DNA from: a virus | IMG/VR virus record: IMGVR_UViG_3300023174_000545 | Location: 1 to 27,469 of that record | Length of the DNA: 27,469 bases | Strand: one strand, 5' to 3' | Part shown: piece after piece, positions 6,513 to 12,750 of the stretch | How the letters are laid out: every line of letters starts with the position of its first letter | How positions within the stretch are numbered: the stretch's first letter is position 1 | The notes under the pieces: generated by a model | The model's input: the letters and a program-made list of their open reading frames with translations, nothing else | Told to the model about the DNA's origin: nothing | Databases searched by the model: none | Position numbers and translations under genes: made by a program

Positions 6513-6658
6513 TTTTTAATTCTCCTCCATATATCTCTTACTAAATCCCAGAATAGGTCGGCCAGAAATAGAATGGTGAGAAAAATACTCAAGCATCCTA
6601 TACCTACCACGAACAATTCCCACAAAACTTTCCCGATGGATGAAAGGAAAGTTACCAT
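6509..6658 (-). CDS. Small membrane protein, 49 residues
   Basis: This frame runs from ATG 6658, overlapping the end of the preceding gene by 7 bases and the next start by ATGA. Residues about 15-38 are a strongly hydrophobic helix (VVGIGCLSIFLTILFLADLF), followed by the basic C-terminus RDIWRRIKK that would stay in the cytoplasm. The tight joins on both sides favour it over a longer frame in another register (6516-6791), which has no such coupling. Function is unknown; small membrane proteins in early phage regions often act on host functions or exclusion. Confidence 0.65.
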   Translation of the reverse strand: MVTFLSSIGKVLWELFVVGIGCLSIFLTILFLADLFWDLVRDIWRRIKK

Positions 6659-6873
6659 TTAGGCGCTTTCGGCCAGCTTGCCCAAAGCCGAACATCATTT
6701 TCAGAATGTCCCCAGCTTCGAGAGACAAACGAATCATCAACGAAACGACCGACAACAACCTCACCCCCGATATCCATAAGAACTCTTTCATCGTTATGTG
6801 GTTTCTCCTTTATGGTTTTCCAAACAAGCATCGACCACTTGGTTTGTGGAACTTCAACATCAACGGCTGACAT
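6652..6873 (-). CDS. Small DUF551-like phage protein
   Basis: This is 73 residues from ATG 6873, which has a perfect AGGAGG about 7 bases upstream; the longer frame to 6900 is less likely. The pattern of a VLMDIGGEVVVGRF strand pair, a tryptophan-rich end (VRLWASWPKAPKW) and small size recalls DUF551-type proteins of phages, in which a conserved W-x-P motif ends the domain. The role of that family is not known. It overlaps genes on both sides, so it is part of the early operon. Confidence 0.65.
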   Translation of the reverse strand: MSAVDVEVPQTKWSMLVWKTIKEKPHNDERVLMDIGGEVVVGRFVDDSFVSRSWGHSENDVRLWASWPKAPKW

Positions 6874-7048
6874 CTCCGAGCCTCCTAATCGCAAGCACAA
6901 CCTCGTTTAAGATTCCGGTGATGACTGCATCCTCTGTTCCGTCTGCCAGTTGTTGCACGAGGTCGGCACATCGTTCTCTTTCAATATCGGCGGCCTTGCT
7001 CCTCACATCGTTAAGTATGTCTTGGATAAGTTCAGAATGGGATTTCAT
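6860..7048 (-). CDS. Small helical protein of unknown function
   Basis: This is 62 residues from ATG 7048 with AAGGA upstream, overlapping the SSB-tailed gene by 17 bases and the next gene by 14. It is all helix by composition, with the segment AADIERERCADLVQQLADG, which is common in small phage proteins as an exposed helix. There are no catalytic residues or membrane parts. It may be an accessory protein of the preceding ssDNA-metabolism gene, but this is only suggested by overlap. Confidence 0.6.
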   Translation of the reverse strand: MKSHSELIQDILNDVRSKAADIERERCADLVQQLADGTEDAVITGILNEVVLAIRRLGDVSR

Positions 7049-7862
7049 CGGGTGTTCCTTTACTTAACGCCTCGCTCTCCAAAAGAATCTCTTGGATGAT
7101 TTCGTTGCGTATGATGTCGTTCTTATATGGTTGGCCGTCCTTGCCGGGTTTAAGTTCTTGTTTGCTCAACCAGTCCAAGTAGTCCAAGCCCTTCTCACCA
7201 AAGGCGGCGATCTGACGAAGGGTAGAGCCTTTATACTTACCAAACTTCAATTCCATATCCCTCGGCTCTGTACCGTTGGTCTTATTAGGAGCGTTAAGTT
7301 TGGCCGTGATATCTGCCAAGTCTGCCTTGCTGATCTTGGCGGGTTCGGCCTTAGGTGCTTCCTCAAACTTATCCGTGTTTATATCTTGGAATCCTCCATA
7401 AGGAACTTCCTCGGCTGGTGTCGTGGATAGGCTCTTGTCGATCAATACCACGATGTGTGCAAAGGCAGAGCGACAAGCCCTACTGATTGCACGAGTCTGG
7501 CACATCGCTCGCTTGGCATAGGTCGGGCGGCTTGCCCACATCGGCTCATCGTCACCCAAGAAACCCTCGGCACTTGATATTACTTGGCCGTTGTCCATTC
7601 GCTTTACCTCACCGATGCACCTATACCCATCTTCAAGACGCTCCACATCTCGGGCAGAGGCTACGCATCCGTGAGCTACTGCAATGGATTGCCATCCCTC
7701 GACTCTCACATACTTCTTGTTGCCTTTGCCTATTTGCTGGGCGGTCTCCATTACGATTGCCCTACATACGCCAGCTACATCCGTAGCTTGTCGCATATAG
7801 TTTTGCACTCCGTTGGAGTGGCCTAGGCCGTGGTCATTCTTTAATACTATCTGTTCATTCAT
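7032..7862 (-). CDS. ssDNA-metabolism protein with FGKYKG domain and SSB-like C-terminal tip
   Basis: This is 276 residues from ATG 7862 with AAGGAGA upstream. The N-terminal half (KKYVRVEGWQSIAVAHGC at about 49-66; RAMCQTRAISRACRSAFAHI at about 118-137) matches a phage family found among recombination/replication genes and of unsettled function. Residues 206-235 (LKFGKYKGSTLRQIA, LDYLDWL) are a DUF3820-like domain also found at the end of exonuclease X-type proteins. The last residues, PDEIPF, copy the acidic tip of single-strand binding proteins (usually DDDIPF), which docks partner enzymes. It therefore probably binds or anneals ssDNA, or recruits host proteins that recognise SSB tips. The intact gene sits in the replication block. 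Confidence 0.72.
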   Translation of the reverse strand: MNEQIVLKNDHGLGHSNGVQNYMRQATDVAGVCRAIVMETAQQIGKGNKKYVRVEGWQSIAVAHGCVASARDVERLEDGYRCIGEVKRMDNGQVISSAEGFLGDDEPMWASRPTYAKRAMCQTRAISRACRSAFAHIVVLIDKSLSTTPAEEVPYGGFQDINTDKFEEAPKAEPAKISKADLADITAKLNAPNKTNGTEPRDMELKFGKYKGSTLRQIAAFGEKGLDYLDWLSKQELKPGKDGQPYKNDIIRNEIIQEILLESEALSKGTPDEIPF

Positions 7863-7880
7863 TTTTTGGTTCTCCTTGGT

Positions 7881-8096
7881 TTATTTTTTGTTCTGTCCGT
7901 CATCGAATACGCCAAAGCCTTCGGCGTTTTCTTTCTGTGTCTTGGGTAAGTTCAAAAATCTAAAGTCATTCCGGCTATCGAACTCTGTATCGGGGAACGC
8001 TCCAAACACTCTTACTACCCATTCATCCGTAGTTTCATTTGGTAATTTTTTCTTGGCTGGTTCTTGATGCCAGAATGTAGGCATTTCTTCACTCAT
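7881..8096 (-). CDS. Small acidic protein of unknown function
   Basis: This is 71 residues from ATG 8096, which overlaps the nuclease stop as ATGA; the longer frame to 8141 is not preferred. It begins MSEEMPTFWHQEPAKKK, with a core TDEWVVRVFGAFPDTEF and a charged tail FGVFDDGQNKK. No domain is recognised. It lies between the PD-(D/E)XK-like nuclease and the SSB-tailed protein, so a role in DNA metabolism is possible. Confidence 0.6.
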   Translation of the reverse strand: MSEEMPTFWHQEPAKKKLPNETTDEWVVRVFGAFPDTEFDSRNDFRFLNLPKTQKENAEGFGVFDDGQNKK

Positions 8097-8422
8097 TTTT
8101 TTGTCCTCTCTTTGATGGTTTCTACTATCGGGGAAAGCCACTTGGCTGATATGTCGTGAGAAGGCACTCGGAAAACTAGGATGCCCATCGATGCGGCGAG
8201 ATTATATTTTTCCATATCATTGAGGAATCCGGAGGGTCTTGTATGCCTGCCCCTCGTCCACACCCCACCCTCTAGCTCGATAGCAATGCCAGAGGTTAAG
8301 AAGTCCACATAGTAATCGAATCTAAACCTTCTGCCCTCGGCAAACTTATGTTCCCTCTTTAGCTCCCCACCGCCAAGGCTTCTCCATAGAAGTTCAAACT
8401 TGGCCGATGGGGTTAGCTTCAT
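8093..8422 (-). CDS. Small PD-(D/E)XK-like endonuclease
   Basis: This is 109 residues from ATG 8422, immediately after the TAA of the preceding gene. The core is RFRFDYYVDFLTSGIAIELEGG (D35 and E48/E50 region), followed by a basic helix with GRHTRPSGFLNDMEKYN and the strand GILVFRVP. This follows the restriction-like fold order: first acid, E-x-E on the next strand, a helix with lysine/arginine, then a strand. Similar single-domain phage nucleases (DUF559/VRR-like) act in recombination or branch resolution. The metal-binding set is plausible but not exact to one family, so the substrate cannot be named. Confidence 0.68.
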   Translation of the reverse strand: MKLTPSAKFELLWRSLGGGELKREHKFAEGRRFRFDYYVDFLTSGIAIELEGGVWTRGRHTRPSGFLNDMEKYNLAASMGILVFRVPSHDISAKWLSPIVETIKERTKK

Positions 8423-8647
8423 TTAGTTACGCCCTACCCAGTTCTTTGTGGGCAACAATAGCTCTGGTTCTTTTGGTTCTTTGGGCTGGTTGCCCTCGGC
8501 GACGATCTTGTCCATCTTGTCCAACTCGCCGGCAACAAATAAATAAAACTTCCTGCGTTCGTAATTCTGCTGGTCGATGTGCTTGCCCAAGAGCCGTAGC
8601 CCTTGGAGGATGAAAAGCCCGATAAAGACTACGAGGCCGAAGATCAC
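8423..8647 (-). CDS. Small single-pass membrane protein
   Basis: This is 74 residues from GTG 8647 (GTGA overlap with the ligase-like gene). Residues 2-20 are a hydrophobic helix (IFGLVVFIGLFILQGLRLL), then a charged helix with KHIDQQNYERRKFYLF, and a proline/glutamate repeat (PKEPKEPELLL). It is probably anchored in the inner membrane with a soluble tail. No family is known. It lies between ligase-like and nuclease genes, an odd place for a membrane protein. Confidence 0.6.
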   Translation of the reverse strand: MIFGLVVFIGLFILQGLRLLGKHIDQQNYERRKFYLFVAGELDKMDKIVAEGNQPKEPKEPELLLPTKNWVGRN

Positions 8648-9213
8648 CAGCGTATCCTATGTTTCTGCCACGAGGGCGAGCAGTAGTTGGGGTTGGTGAT
8701 GTAAGGATATTTGCCGTCGTTCAGAGCCTTCATCACGAAGCCTTCCCAGATAACTTCACCCGCCTTGTTATTTTGAAAGTTCATCTCTTCCCAGATTGCG
8801 TTGATCTTGTGGTGGGCAAGACGGACAAAGCGAAGGAGCTTGTTGGGTTGCAGATCAAAGGTCACGGCCTCGAGGTGTTCGATCTCCTTCATCCGTTCTG
8901 AGTAGGGCTTGGGGTTGGCGGGGTCGAACGCATCCATCACTACGATTGTTCCTTTGCCAGCCTTGGTGCGTTGCCCCATAATTTCGCAATCGACAAAGCG
9001 TGATTTGATTCCAGCACCAAGAATCCTCTCGGCCATCAGATTATGATTTGAGGCGAACTTGCCGTGGCGGTTGTAGCCTTGCTTGGTTTCTTGATCGAAC
9101 CATCCCCGCCATCCGTTGAGCTTGCCCTCAATGGAGAAGCCCTCGGCAAACTCATCGTGTAAGGCGGGAACGGCTGAACCTACTGGCCTTGCTGGTAGCG
9201 GGAAGGATGTCAT
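8644..9213 (-). CDS. Minimal ATP-dependent polynucleotide ligase adenylation domain
   Basis: This is 189 residues from ATG 9213. Nucleotidyltransferase motifs of ATP-dependent ligases appear in order: motif I EGKLNGWRG, with the AMP-accepting lysine at K31; FVDCEIMG (73-80), like motif III; WEGFVMK (156-162), like motif IV; and WQKHRIRW (182-189), like motif V, at the very end. The usual aspartate of KxDG is asparagine (N33), as in some phage ligases. There is no OB-fold after motif V and no zinc finger, so it is only the catalytic core, shorter than typical DNA ligases (around 270 or more). It should seal nicks in DNA, or perhaps RNA, using ATP. It lies among replication genes. Confidence 0.8.
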   Translation of the reverse strand: MTSFPLPARPVGSAVPALHDEFAEGFSIEGKLNGWRGWFDQETKQGYNRHGKFASNHNLMAERILGAGIKSRFVDCEIMGQRTKAGKGTIVVMDAFDPANPKPYSERMKEIEHLEAVTFDLQPNKLLRFVRLAHHKINAIWEEMNFQNNKAGEVIWEGFVMKALNDGKYPYITNPNYCSPSWQKHRIRW

Positions 9214-9251
9214 TGTTTTTTTGTGGGGATTTCGCTGGGTTATGGCAAGAC

Positions 9252-9338
9252 TTATTTTAGCAGTTGCTCAACTATCAAAAGGGTTGAGCCAGCACCTACG
9301 ACTAGTCCGATGATATAGGCTATGAGGATTTTGGTCAT
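9252..9338 (-). CDS. 28-residue membrane peptide
   Basis: A short frame from ATG 9338 to TAA 9252 fills most of the 150-base space between two larger genes. Nearly all of it is one hydrophobic helix (KILIAYIIGLVVGAGSTLLI), with a short polar end VEQLLK. The ribosome site is weak (AAGAAAG). The glycine-rich GLVVGAG pattern resembles real small phage membrane peptides. It is too short to be sure; conservation in related phages would decide. Confidence 0.45.
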   Translation of the reverse strand: MTKILIAYIIGLVVGAGSTLLIVEQLLK

Positions 9339-9363
9339 TTGGTTGGTCTTTCTTGGTTGGGGG

Positions 9364-10209
9364 TTAGGCTGTTACTGACTCTAAAACTTGCCATTTAGAA
9401 GGACGCTTAAAGAAACCAAACAAGGGGTCTTTTTTGCTAGGCTCAAAGGTGGCCGTGAATTTGACCCTATCGCCCTTCTTCTGAAAGGGTGCATCGCCAA
9501 TAGGGGTAGCGCCCAAAATGGCGTGATGACTCCATTCGCCTTTAGCCTTTCCCCAAACCTTTACACCTCCACCAATATCAACAAGAACCACAAATTTAAA
9601 TTTGCCATACTTGCCTTGAGTCTGGCCTGTCTTTACCGATAAGATTGTTCCCTCAACCGATGCCTTCCCGGTGGGTGCAGTTGCCGTAGCAGACGCACGA
9701 TTAGAAATATCTCTTTGGTGAATACCGATAAGAAAAGAAATCTGCTTTTCAGATAGCGAACCAAACCTACGGAGTTTCTCAAGCAAATCAGATGCAACCC
9801 GATTCATTCCACTCTTTGCCCAATCAAGAGCCTCACAAGCCTCCGGGTGTGCTTTGCGAAATTCTTGCTCTCGGCTCTCGCAAAGGATTCTTTGGGAAAG
9901 GGCGATGCTTGCCCCATCGATAATAGACCCACACCTTTTCAGAGCCTCGATATTGCTGGCACACTTGCGACCAAGAGAAGCAATCGTGTTGGTTGGGATG
10001 TGCTTGGCAATAGCAGAATACTTTATCTTATGCCCACAACAATCACACTTGCCACTCTTAAGGTCTTTTTCAGAAAGGTTGGATGCGTCCCATTCTTTTT
10101 GGTCGATAATGTTGATTTGAATATCAAGGCCAGCATCCACATCAAAACCGCATACCTCCGTCACGGCGATAATCTTCACATCGAATGGAGATGCGGATTT
10201 GATTTGCAT
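9364..10209 (-). CDS. Zinc-binding protein with C-terminal OB-like domain
   Basis: This is 281 residues from ATG 10209. Cysteines at about 55, 57 and 58 (KCDCCGHKI) with SLGRKC at 79-83 form a likely zinc site. Residues about 152-166 (GSLSEKQISFLIGI) resemble a short helical motif seen in phage and plasmid DNA-metabolism proteins. The C-terminal 110 residues are beta-rich, with VEGTILSVKTGQ, KFKFVVLVDIGGGVKVWG, and GDRVKFTATFEPS, as expected for an OB fold that binds nucleic acid. It is probably a ssDNA- or RNA-binding protein in replication. An 84-base gap before the start is one of the few gaps in the window; no strong promoter was recognised in it. The family is seen in phages, but a function is not established. 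Confidence 0.65.
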   Translation of the reverse strand: MQIKSASPFDVKIIAVTEVCGFDVDAGLDIQINIIDQKEWDASNLSEKDLKSGKCDCCGHKIKYSAIAKHIPTNTIASLGRKCASNIEALKRCGSIIDGASIALSQRILCESREQEFRKAHPEACEALDWAKSGMNRVASDLLEKLRRFGSLSEKQISFLIGIHQRDISNRASATATAPTGKASVEGTILSVKTGQTQGKYGKFKFVVLVDIGGGVKVWGKAKGEWSHHAILGATPIGDAPFQKKGDRVKFTATFEPSKKDPLFGFFKRPSKWQVLESVTA

Positions 10210-10293
10210 ACCCCCACACTATCACACTCCCCTAACTTGTAAAGGGTTTTTTTATCTTATTTTAACGATTGTTTGTAAGTCCCTATAAACACG

Positions 10294-10566
10294 CTACTTG
10301 TGGGGGGGCTTTGTGGGGAGAATCTTGAAGGTTTTAAGGTTGCGAATCACACGATGGTCTTTTCTGGCGACAATAAAGGGATGTCTTTTCATTTCCACTT
10401 TCTTCTGTTCGAGCATTTGATTGAGCATCCGTGAGGTTGTGTTCATTGATTTCTGCCACAACTTACTCACCTGTTCCCTCGTATAATATCCCGCCGGCTG
10501 GGGTGGAGCAAACTTGTCTTTGATGTGTTCCGACAAAAGTTTCTGCCAAGGATTTTGTGCTTTCAT
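10294..10566 (-). CDS. Small HTH-like basic protein
   Basis: This is 90 residues from ATG 10566. The middle (YYTREQVSKLWQKSMNTTSR, about 27-46) reads like a helix-turn-helix of the type that recognises DNA, followed by a helix MLNQMLEQKKVEMKR and a basic C-terminus. The net charge is strongly positive. It may be a small regulator. A C7 run on the coding strand near 10300 encodes the proline pair close to the end. No specific family is named. Confidence 0.6.
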   Translation of the reverse strand: MKAQNPWQKLLSEHIKDKFAPPQPAGYYTREQVSKLWQKSMNTTSRMLNQMLEQKKVEMKRHPFIVARKDHRVIRNLKTFKILPTKPPHK

Positions 10567-10568
10567 AA

Positions 10569-11318
10569 TTAAAACGCTTTTATGTCCGTGGGTAAATAAA
10601 ACTTGTTGCCTCGTTGCCGTGCTTGAAAAACTTCGTGTGTCTTGTCTGGGTAGATCGCTCCGAACGCCCAGCCGTGTTGCCAGCGGAGTCTGCGGAGTTG
10701 GCCTCGATTATATTCCGGAGTCTTGTTGCAGAGGCATCCGATATTGTAGCCAGTTCGAGGGTCGATCGAGACGCTACGAAAATAATCGATGGCGTGGGTG
10801 TGTCCAAAGATAACATCCCCATAAGCGTCTGCGTGTTGTTTGGCCGAGTGCATAGCGTGGCCGTAGCCGTGGACGAAGGAAAGCCCGCCGCACTTGTAGA
10901 TTCCACCCACAGAATCATAGGGGAACATCCTCGCCTTGGTTTCCTTCATAATCAATTCGATATTCTCAATCCCATCATTGGCATAATCACGAGCTACTCC
11001 GCTTCGGCTGTTACTAGCCATATCAAAAATCCGTTCATCGTGGTTGCCCCTTAAAAAGATTCTCTCATCCCCGAACTTGAAGAACTCCCGAATGAACTCC
11101 TCCCCTGCGTCCCAATCCTTTTGCAAGCTCGATGCCTGCTCCTCATCGCCCGCCCCTTTTCTGATTGCCCTAAAATCCCAGAGATCACCGATGCAGACTA
11201 CAAGCCCACCATCCTTGCCGATGTATTCCTTGGTAAAAGCCAACAGAGCCTTTACCGAGGGAGCGTCTTGTTCGTCGCCGTGGATATCACCACAAGCGAC
11301 AAACTTTATTGGCTTCAT
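10569..11318 (-). CDS. Calcineurin-like metallophosphoesterase
   Basis: This is 249 residues from ATG 11318 (ATGA overlap with the MazG-like gene). All signature blocks are present: GDIHGD (10-15), GDLWD (44-48), GNHDE (91-95), H150 in FVHGYGH, and GHTH (172-175). These residues bind two metal ions and cleave phosphoester bonds in proteins, nucleotides or nucleic acid ends. Phage members include phosphatases and repair-type nucleases, so the substrate is open. It lies between a nucleotide pyrophosphohydrolase-like gene and replication genes, which suits a nucleotide or DNA-end role. The length is normal for a single-domain member, and the gene appears intact. Confidence 0.9.
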   Translation of the reverse strand: MKPIKFVACGDIHGDEQDAPSVKALLAFTKEYIGKDGGLVVCIGDLWDFRAIRKGAGDEEQASSLQKDWDAGEEFIREFFKFGDERIFLRGNHDERIFDMASNSRSGVARDYANDGIENIELIMKETKARMFPYDSVGGIYKCGGLSFVHGYGHAMHSAKQHADAYGDVIFGHTHAIDYFRSVSIDPRTGYNIGCLCNKTPEYNRGQLRRLRWQHGWAFGAIYPDKTHEVFQARQRGNKFYLPTDIKAF

Positions 11319-11674
11319 AAGGGTTTAGATTGACCTGTAAGAGTTGTGTAAATAAGGTGACAACACTCTCTAGCTCTAGGATTTGTCAATGTTTCGTCCG
11401 TGCATCCGTCCCTAGCAAGCTCCATCACAATGTGCATTTGCTGGCGTAGTGTGAGGAGATAGGTCAGTTGGTCGGTTGCTTCCTCGATTGCGTTCTCTAC
11501 CAGTCTGGCGGTGGGCATTTCCCACAATTTTGTCCCGCCGTGTTCTACCACTCCCTTTTTATATTTTCTCTCCATCGACTCGACCGCCGCCATTTGCAAG
11601 GTGGTGAGATGGAGATCGTGCTTCTTTGTAAAAACTTCCTCGGTTGTTTTCTCCACGCCCTGCTCTGATGTCAT
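11315..11674 (-). CDS. MazG-like all-alpha NTP pyrophosphohydrolase
   Basis: This is 119 residues from ATG 11674, with AAAGG directly before the start. Residues about 35-78 (ERKYKKGVVEHGG, LWEMPTARLVENAIEEATDQ, YLLTLRQQ) match the small phage MazG/dUTPase-2 style helical fold, in which acids on one helix (E-E..D) hold magnesium and hydrolyse NTPs or dNTPs to monophosphates. Such enzymes may adjust nucleotide pools or lower alarmone levels during infection. The gene lies directly after the endolysin and overlaps the phosphoesterase, marking the switch from lysis to nucleotide functions. The E-x-x-E second metal motif is only partly clear, so the substrate is uncertain. Confidence 0.7.
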   Translation of the reverse strand: MTSEQGVEKTTEEVFTKKHDLHLTTLQMAAVESMERKYKKGVVEHGGTKLWEMPTARLVENAIEEATDQLTYLLTLRQQMHIVMELARDGCTDETLTNPRARECCHLIYTTLTGQSKPL

Positions 11675-11677
11675 CCT

Positions 11678-12184
11678 TTATCTGCTAGACCACGGACGCT
11701 TATTGACTAGAGAAATCTTTTGCTTGTTCACCTCTTGCTTTTGCGGAGAGACAAGCTCCCTCCACCCGGAAATGTTTGCATCTTCTAGGTGAGGCTGTTC
11801 CCAATCCAATCCTCGGAGGCCGTGCTTCTCTGCGATCTTGCGGGTGATTGAATAGCCTTGGTCATCATCCCAAGAAGCCACTAGATCACCGCTAGGGGTG
11901 CGAGCAAGGGGAACATAGTCGATTGCGTGACTCCCCTTGCCTTGGTCAATGTGGAGCGATTGTGGGGGTATTCCACGAGCGTTTGTGACTTTCCTTCCCG
12001 CCTTTGTCCGTCCTTGGGCGTATAGCTCCTCCTGCTCTTGGGGTGTACGCACCGAGCAATAGATCAAAACTGGAATCTTTTTGCTCATCAACTCCGAGTA
12101 CCAAGCCCCCACCCTCTTGCCGAAACTAGGCTCACACTTTTCTATGTGTCCCCTTGACCTTTCCACGGCCTCTCGAATCGTCAT
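11678..12184 (-). CDS. Endolysin, M15/VanY-type peptidase
   Basis: This is 168 residues from ATG 12184 (ATGA overlap with the lipoprotein gene). A zinc peptidase pattern is present: SVRTPQEQEELYAQG (44-58), the block SLHIDQGKGSHAIDY (76-90) and WEQPHLE (128-134). The likely zinc ligands are H78 (or H86), D89 and H132. The usual S-x-H-x-x-G-x-A-x-D spacing seems to carry about four extra residues here. Phage members are L-alanyl-D-glutamate or D-Ala-D-Ala peptidases that cut peptidoglycan cross-links at lysis. There is no signal peptide, so it depends on the holin. It is the last gene of the lysis cassette. Confidence 0.88.
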   Translation of the reverse strand: MTIREAVERSRGHIEKCEPSFGKRVGAWYSELMSKKIPVLIYCSVRTPQEQEELYAQGRTKAGRKVTNARGIPPQSLHIDQGKGSHAIDYVPLARTPSGDLVASWDDDQGYSITRKIAEKHGLRGLDWEQPHLEDANISGWRELVSPQKQEVNKQKISLVNKRPWSSR

Positions 12185-12462
12185 TGATCGAGCCTCTTTC
12201 GGAGTCGTTCATTCTCCTCCACGAGTCGAGAAATCGTTTTGAGCGATTGCCCAAAAAGCTGTCTGTATTCTTCTGGGGTTGATTTGTTTCGGTCAAGTTT
12301 GTCCCACCGCATAATAAAGTCGGTAATTGAATCTTGGTTCGGGACTTCACCAAGGTCGTAAGGGCGGGTGGTTACGCAACCGCAAAGGAGAAAGCTAGTT
12401 GCGATGAATCCAAGAATCCACTTCCGAATCTCGCAAACGCCGATTATAAGCAATCTCTTCAT
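12181..12462 (-). CDS. Lysis-associated lipoprotein (o-spanin-like)
   Basis: This is 93 residues from ATG 12462. The N-terminus (MKRLLIIGVCEIRKWILGFI) leads to a lipobox L-C-G-C with the lipidated cysteine at C29, so the mature protein should be anchored in a membrane, probably the outer membrane. The C-terminal half ends in a coiled-coil helix (KTISRLVEENERLRKRL). The first 68 bases overlap the 53-residue membrane protein gene in another frame, the arrangement typical of Rz/Rz1 spanin pairs. It is followed directly by the endolysin. The spanin role is inferred from position, lipobox and coil; a longer frame to 12519 has no supporting start. Confidence 0.72.
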   Translation of the reverse strand: MKRLLIIGVCEIRKWILGFIATSFLLCGCVTTRPYDLGEVPNQDSITDFIMRWDKLDRNKSTPEEYRQLFGQSLKTISRLVEENERLRKRLDQ

Positions 12463-12556
12463 CGTCTCGTTCTTTTCTTGTCTTTGCTCGGTTCTTTGTC
12501 CACCAAGCAATGATTCCAATTAGTCCAGCGAGCGAGGCGAGAATGGCCTCCCACAT
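12395..12556 (-). CDS. 53-residue membrane protein, possible inner spanin or holin partner
   Basis: From ATG 12556, two bases after the holin stop. Residues 5-19 are hydrophobic (ILASLAGLIGIIAWW), followed by a long highly charged helix (TKNRAKTRKERDDEEIAYNRR). An N-terminal anchor with a charged coil is the plan of inner spanins, but this one is much shorter than known examples and could not alone cross the periplasm. It may be an antiholin or an accessory lysis protein instead. The overlap with the lipoprotein gene in a different frame is real and supports a lysis role. Confidence 0.6.
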   Translation of the reverse strand: MWEAILASLAGLIGIIAWWTKNRAKTRKERDDEEIAYNRRLRDSEVDSWIHRN

Positions 12557-12558
12557 TG

Positions 12559-12729
12559 TTATTTCCTAGAAAACTTGGAGAGAAACGAAACGATCTTGGT
12601 GAGAGTTGCCTCCGGCTCGTCACCGGGAATCAAAGAGGCAACCGCAATTACCGCCGAGAGCAACGCAACCAACGCACCCACCCAAGCAAACACATCTTGC
12701 GATTGAACGAAGGCTAAGATTTGGTTCAT
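12559..12729 (-). CDS. Holin candidate, 56 residues
   Basis: From ATG 12729 to TAA 12559. A single strong membrane helix (WVGALVALLSAVIAVASLI, about 16-34) follows a short polar N-terminus, and a soluble tail (DEPEATLTKIVSFLSKFSRK) ends basic. Size, topology and place just before a membrane protein, lipoprotein and endolysin make it the best holin candidate. A C7 run precedes the ATG instead of a purine ribosome site, so translation may rely on coupling with the zinc-ribbon gene that ends 21 bases earlier. Confidence 0.65.
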   Translation of the reverse strand: MNQILAFVQSQDVFAWVGALVALLSAVIAVASLIPGDEPEATLTKIVSFLSKFSRK

Positions 12730-12750
12730 AAACAAGGGGGGGTGTCAAGG

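Noticed and set aside
6516-6791. 91-codon minus-strand frame
   Set aside because: It overlaps the DUF551-like gene and the 49-residue membrane protein in a different register and has no coupling or ribosome site at its start. The two smaller genes explain the region better.
10210-10293. Promoter or terminator in the 84-base gap
   Set aside because: The gap is AT-rich with a TTTACA hexamer, but no acceptable -10 box at 16-18 bases and no stem followed by a T-run on the minus strand was found.
12132-12353. 73-codon minus frame inside the lipoprotein and endolysin genes
   Set aside because: It is a shadow frame with low-complexity R/S/N content, no ribosome site, and is covered fully by recognised genes.
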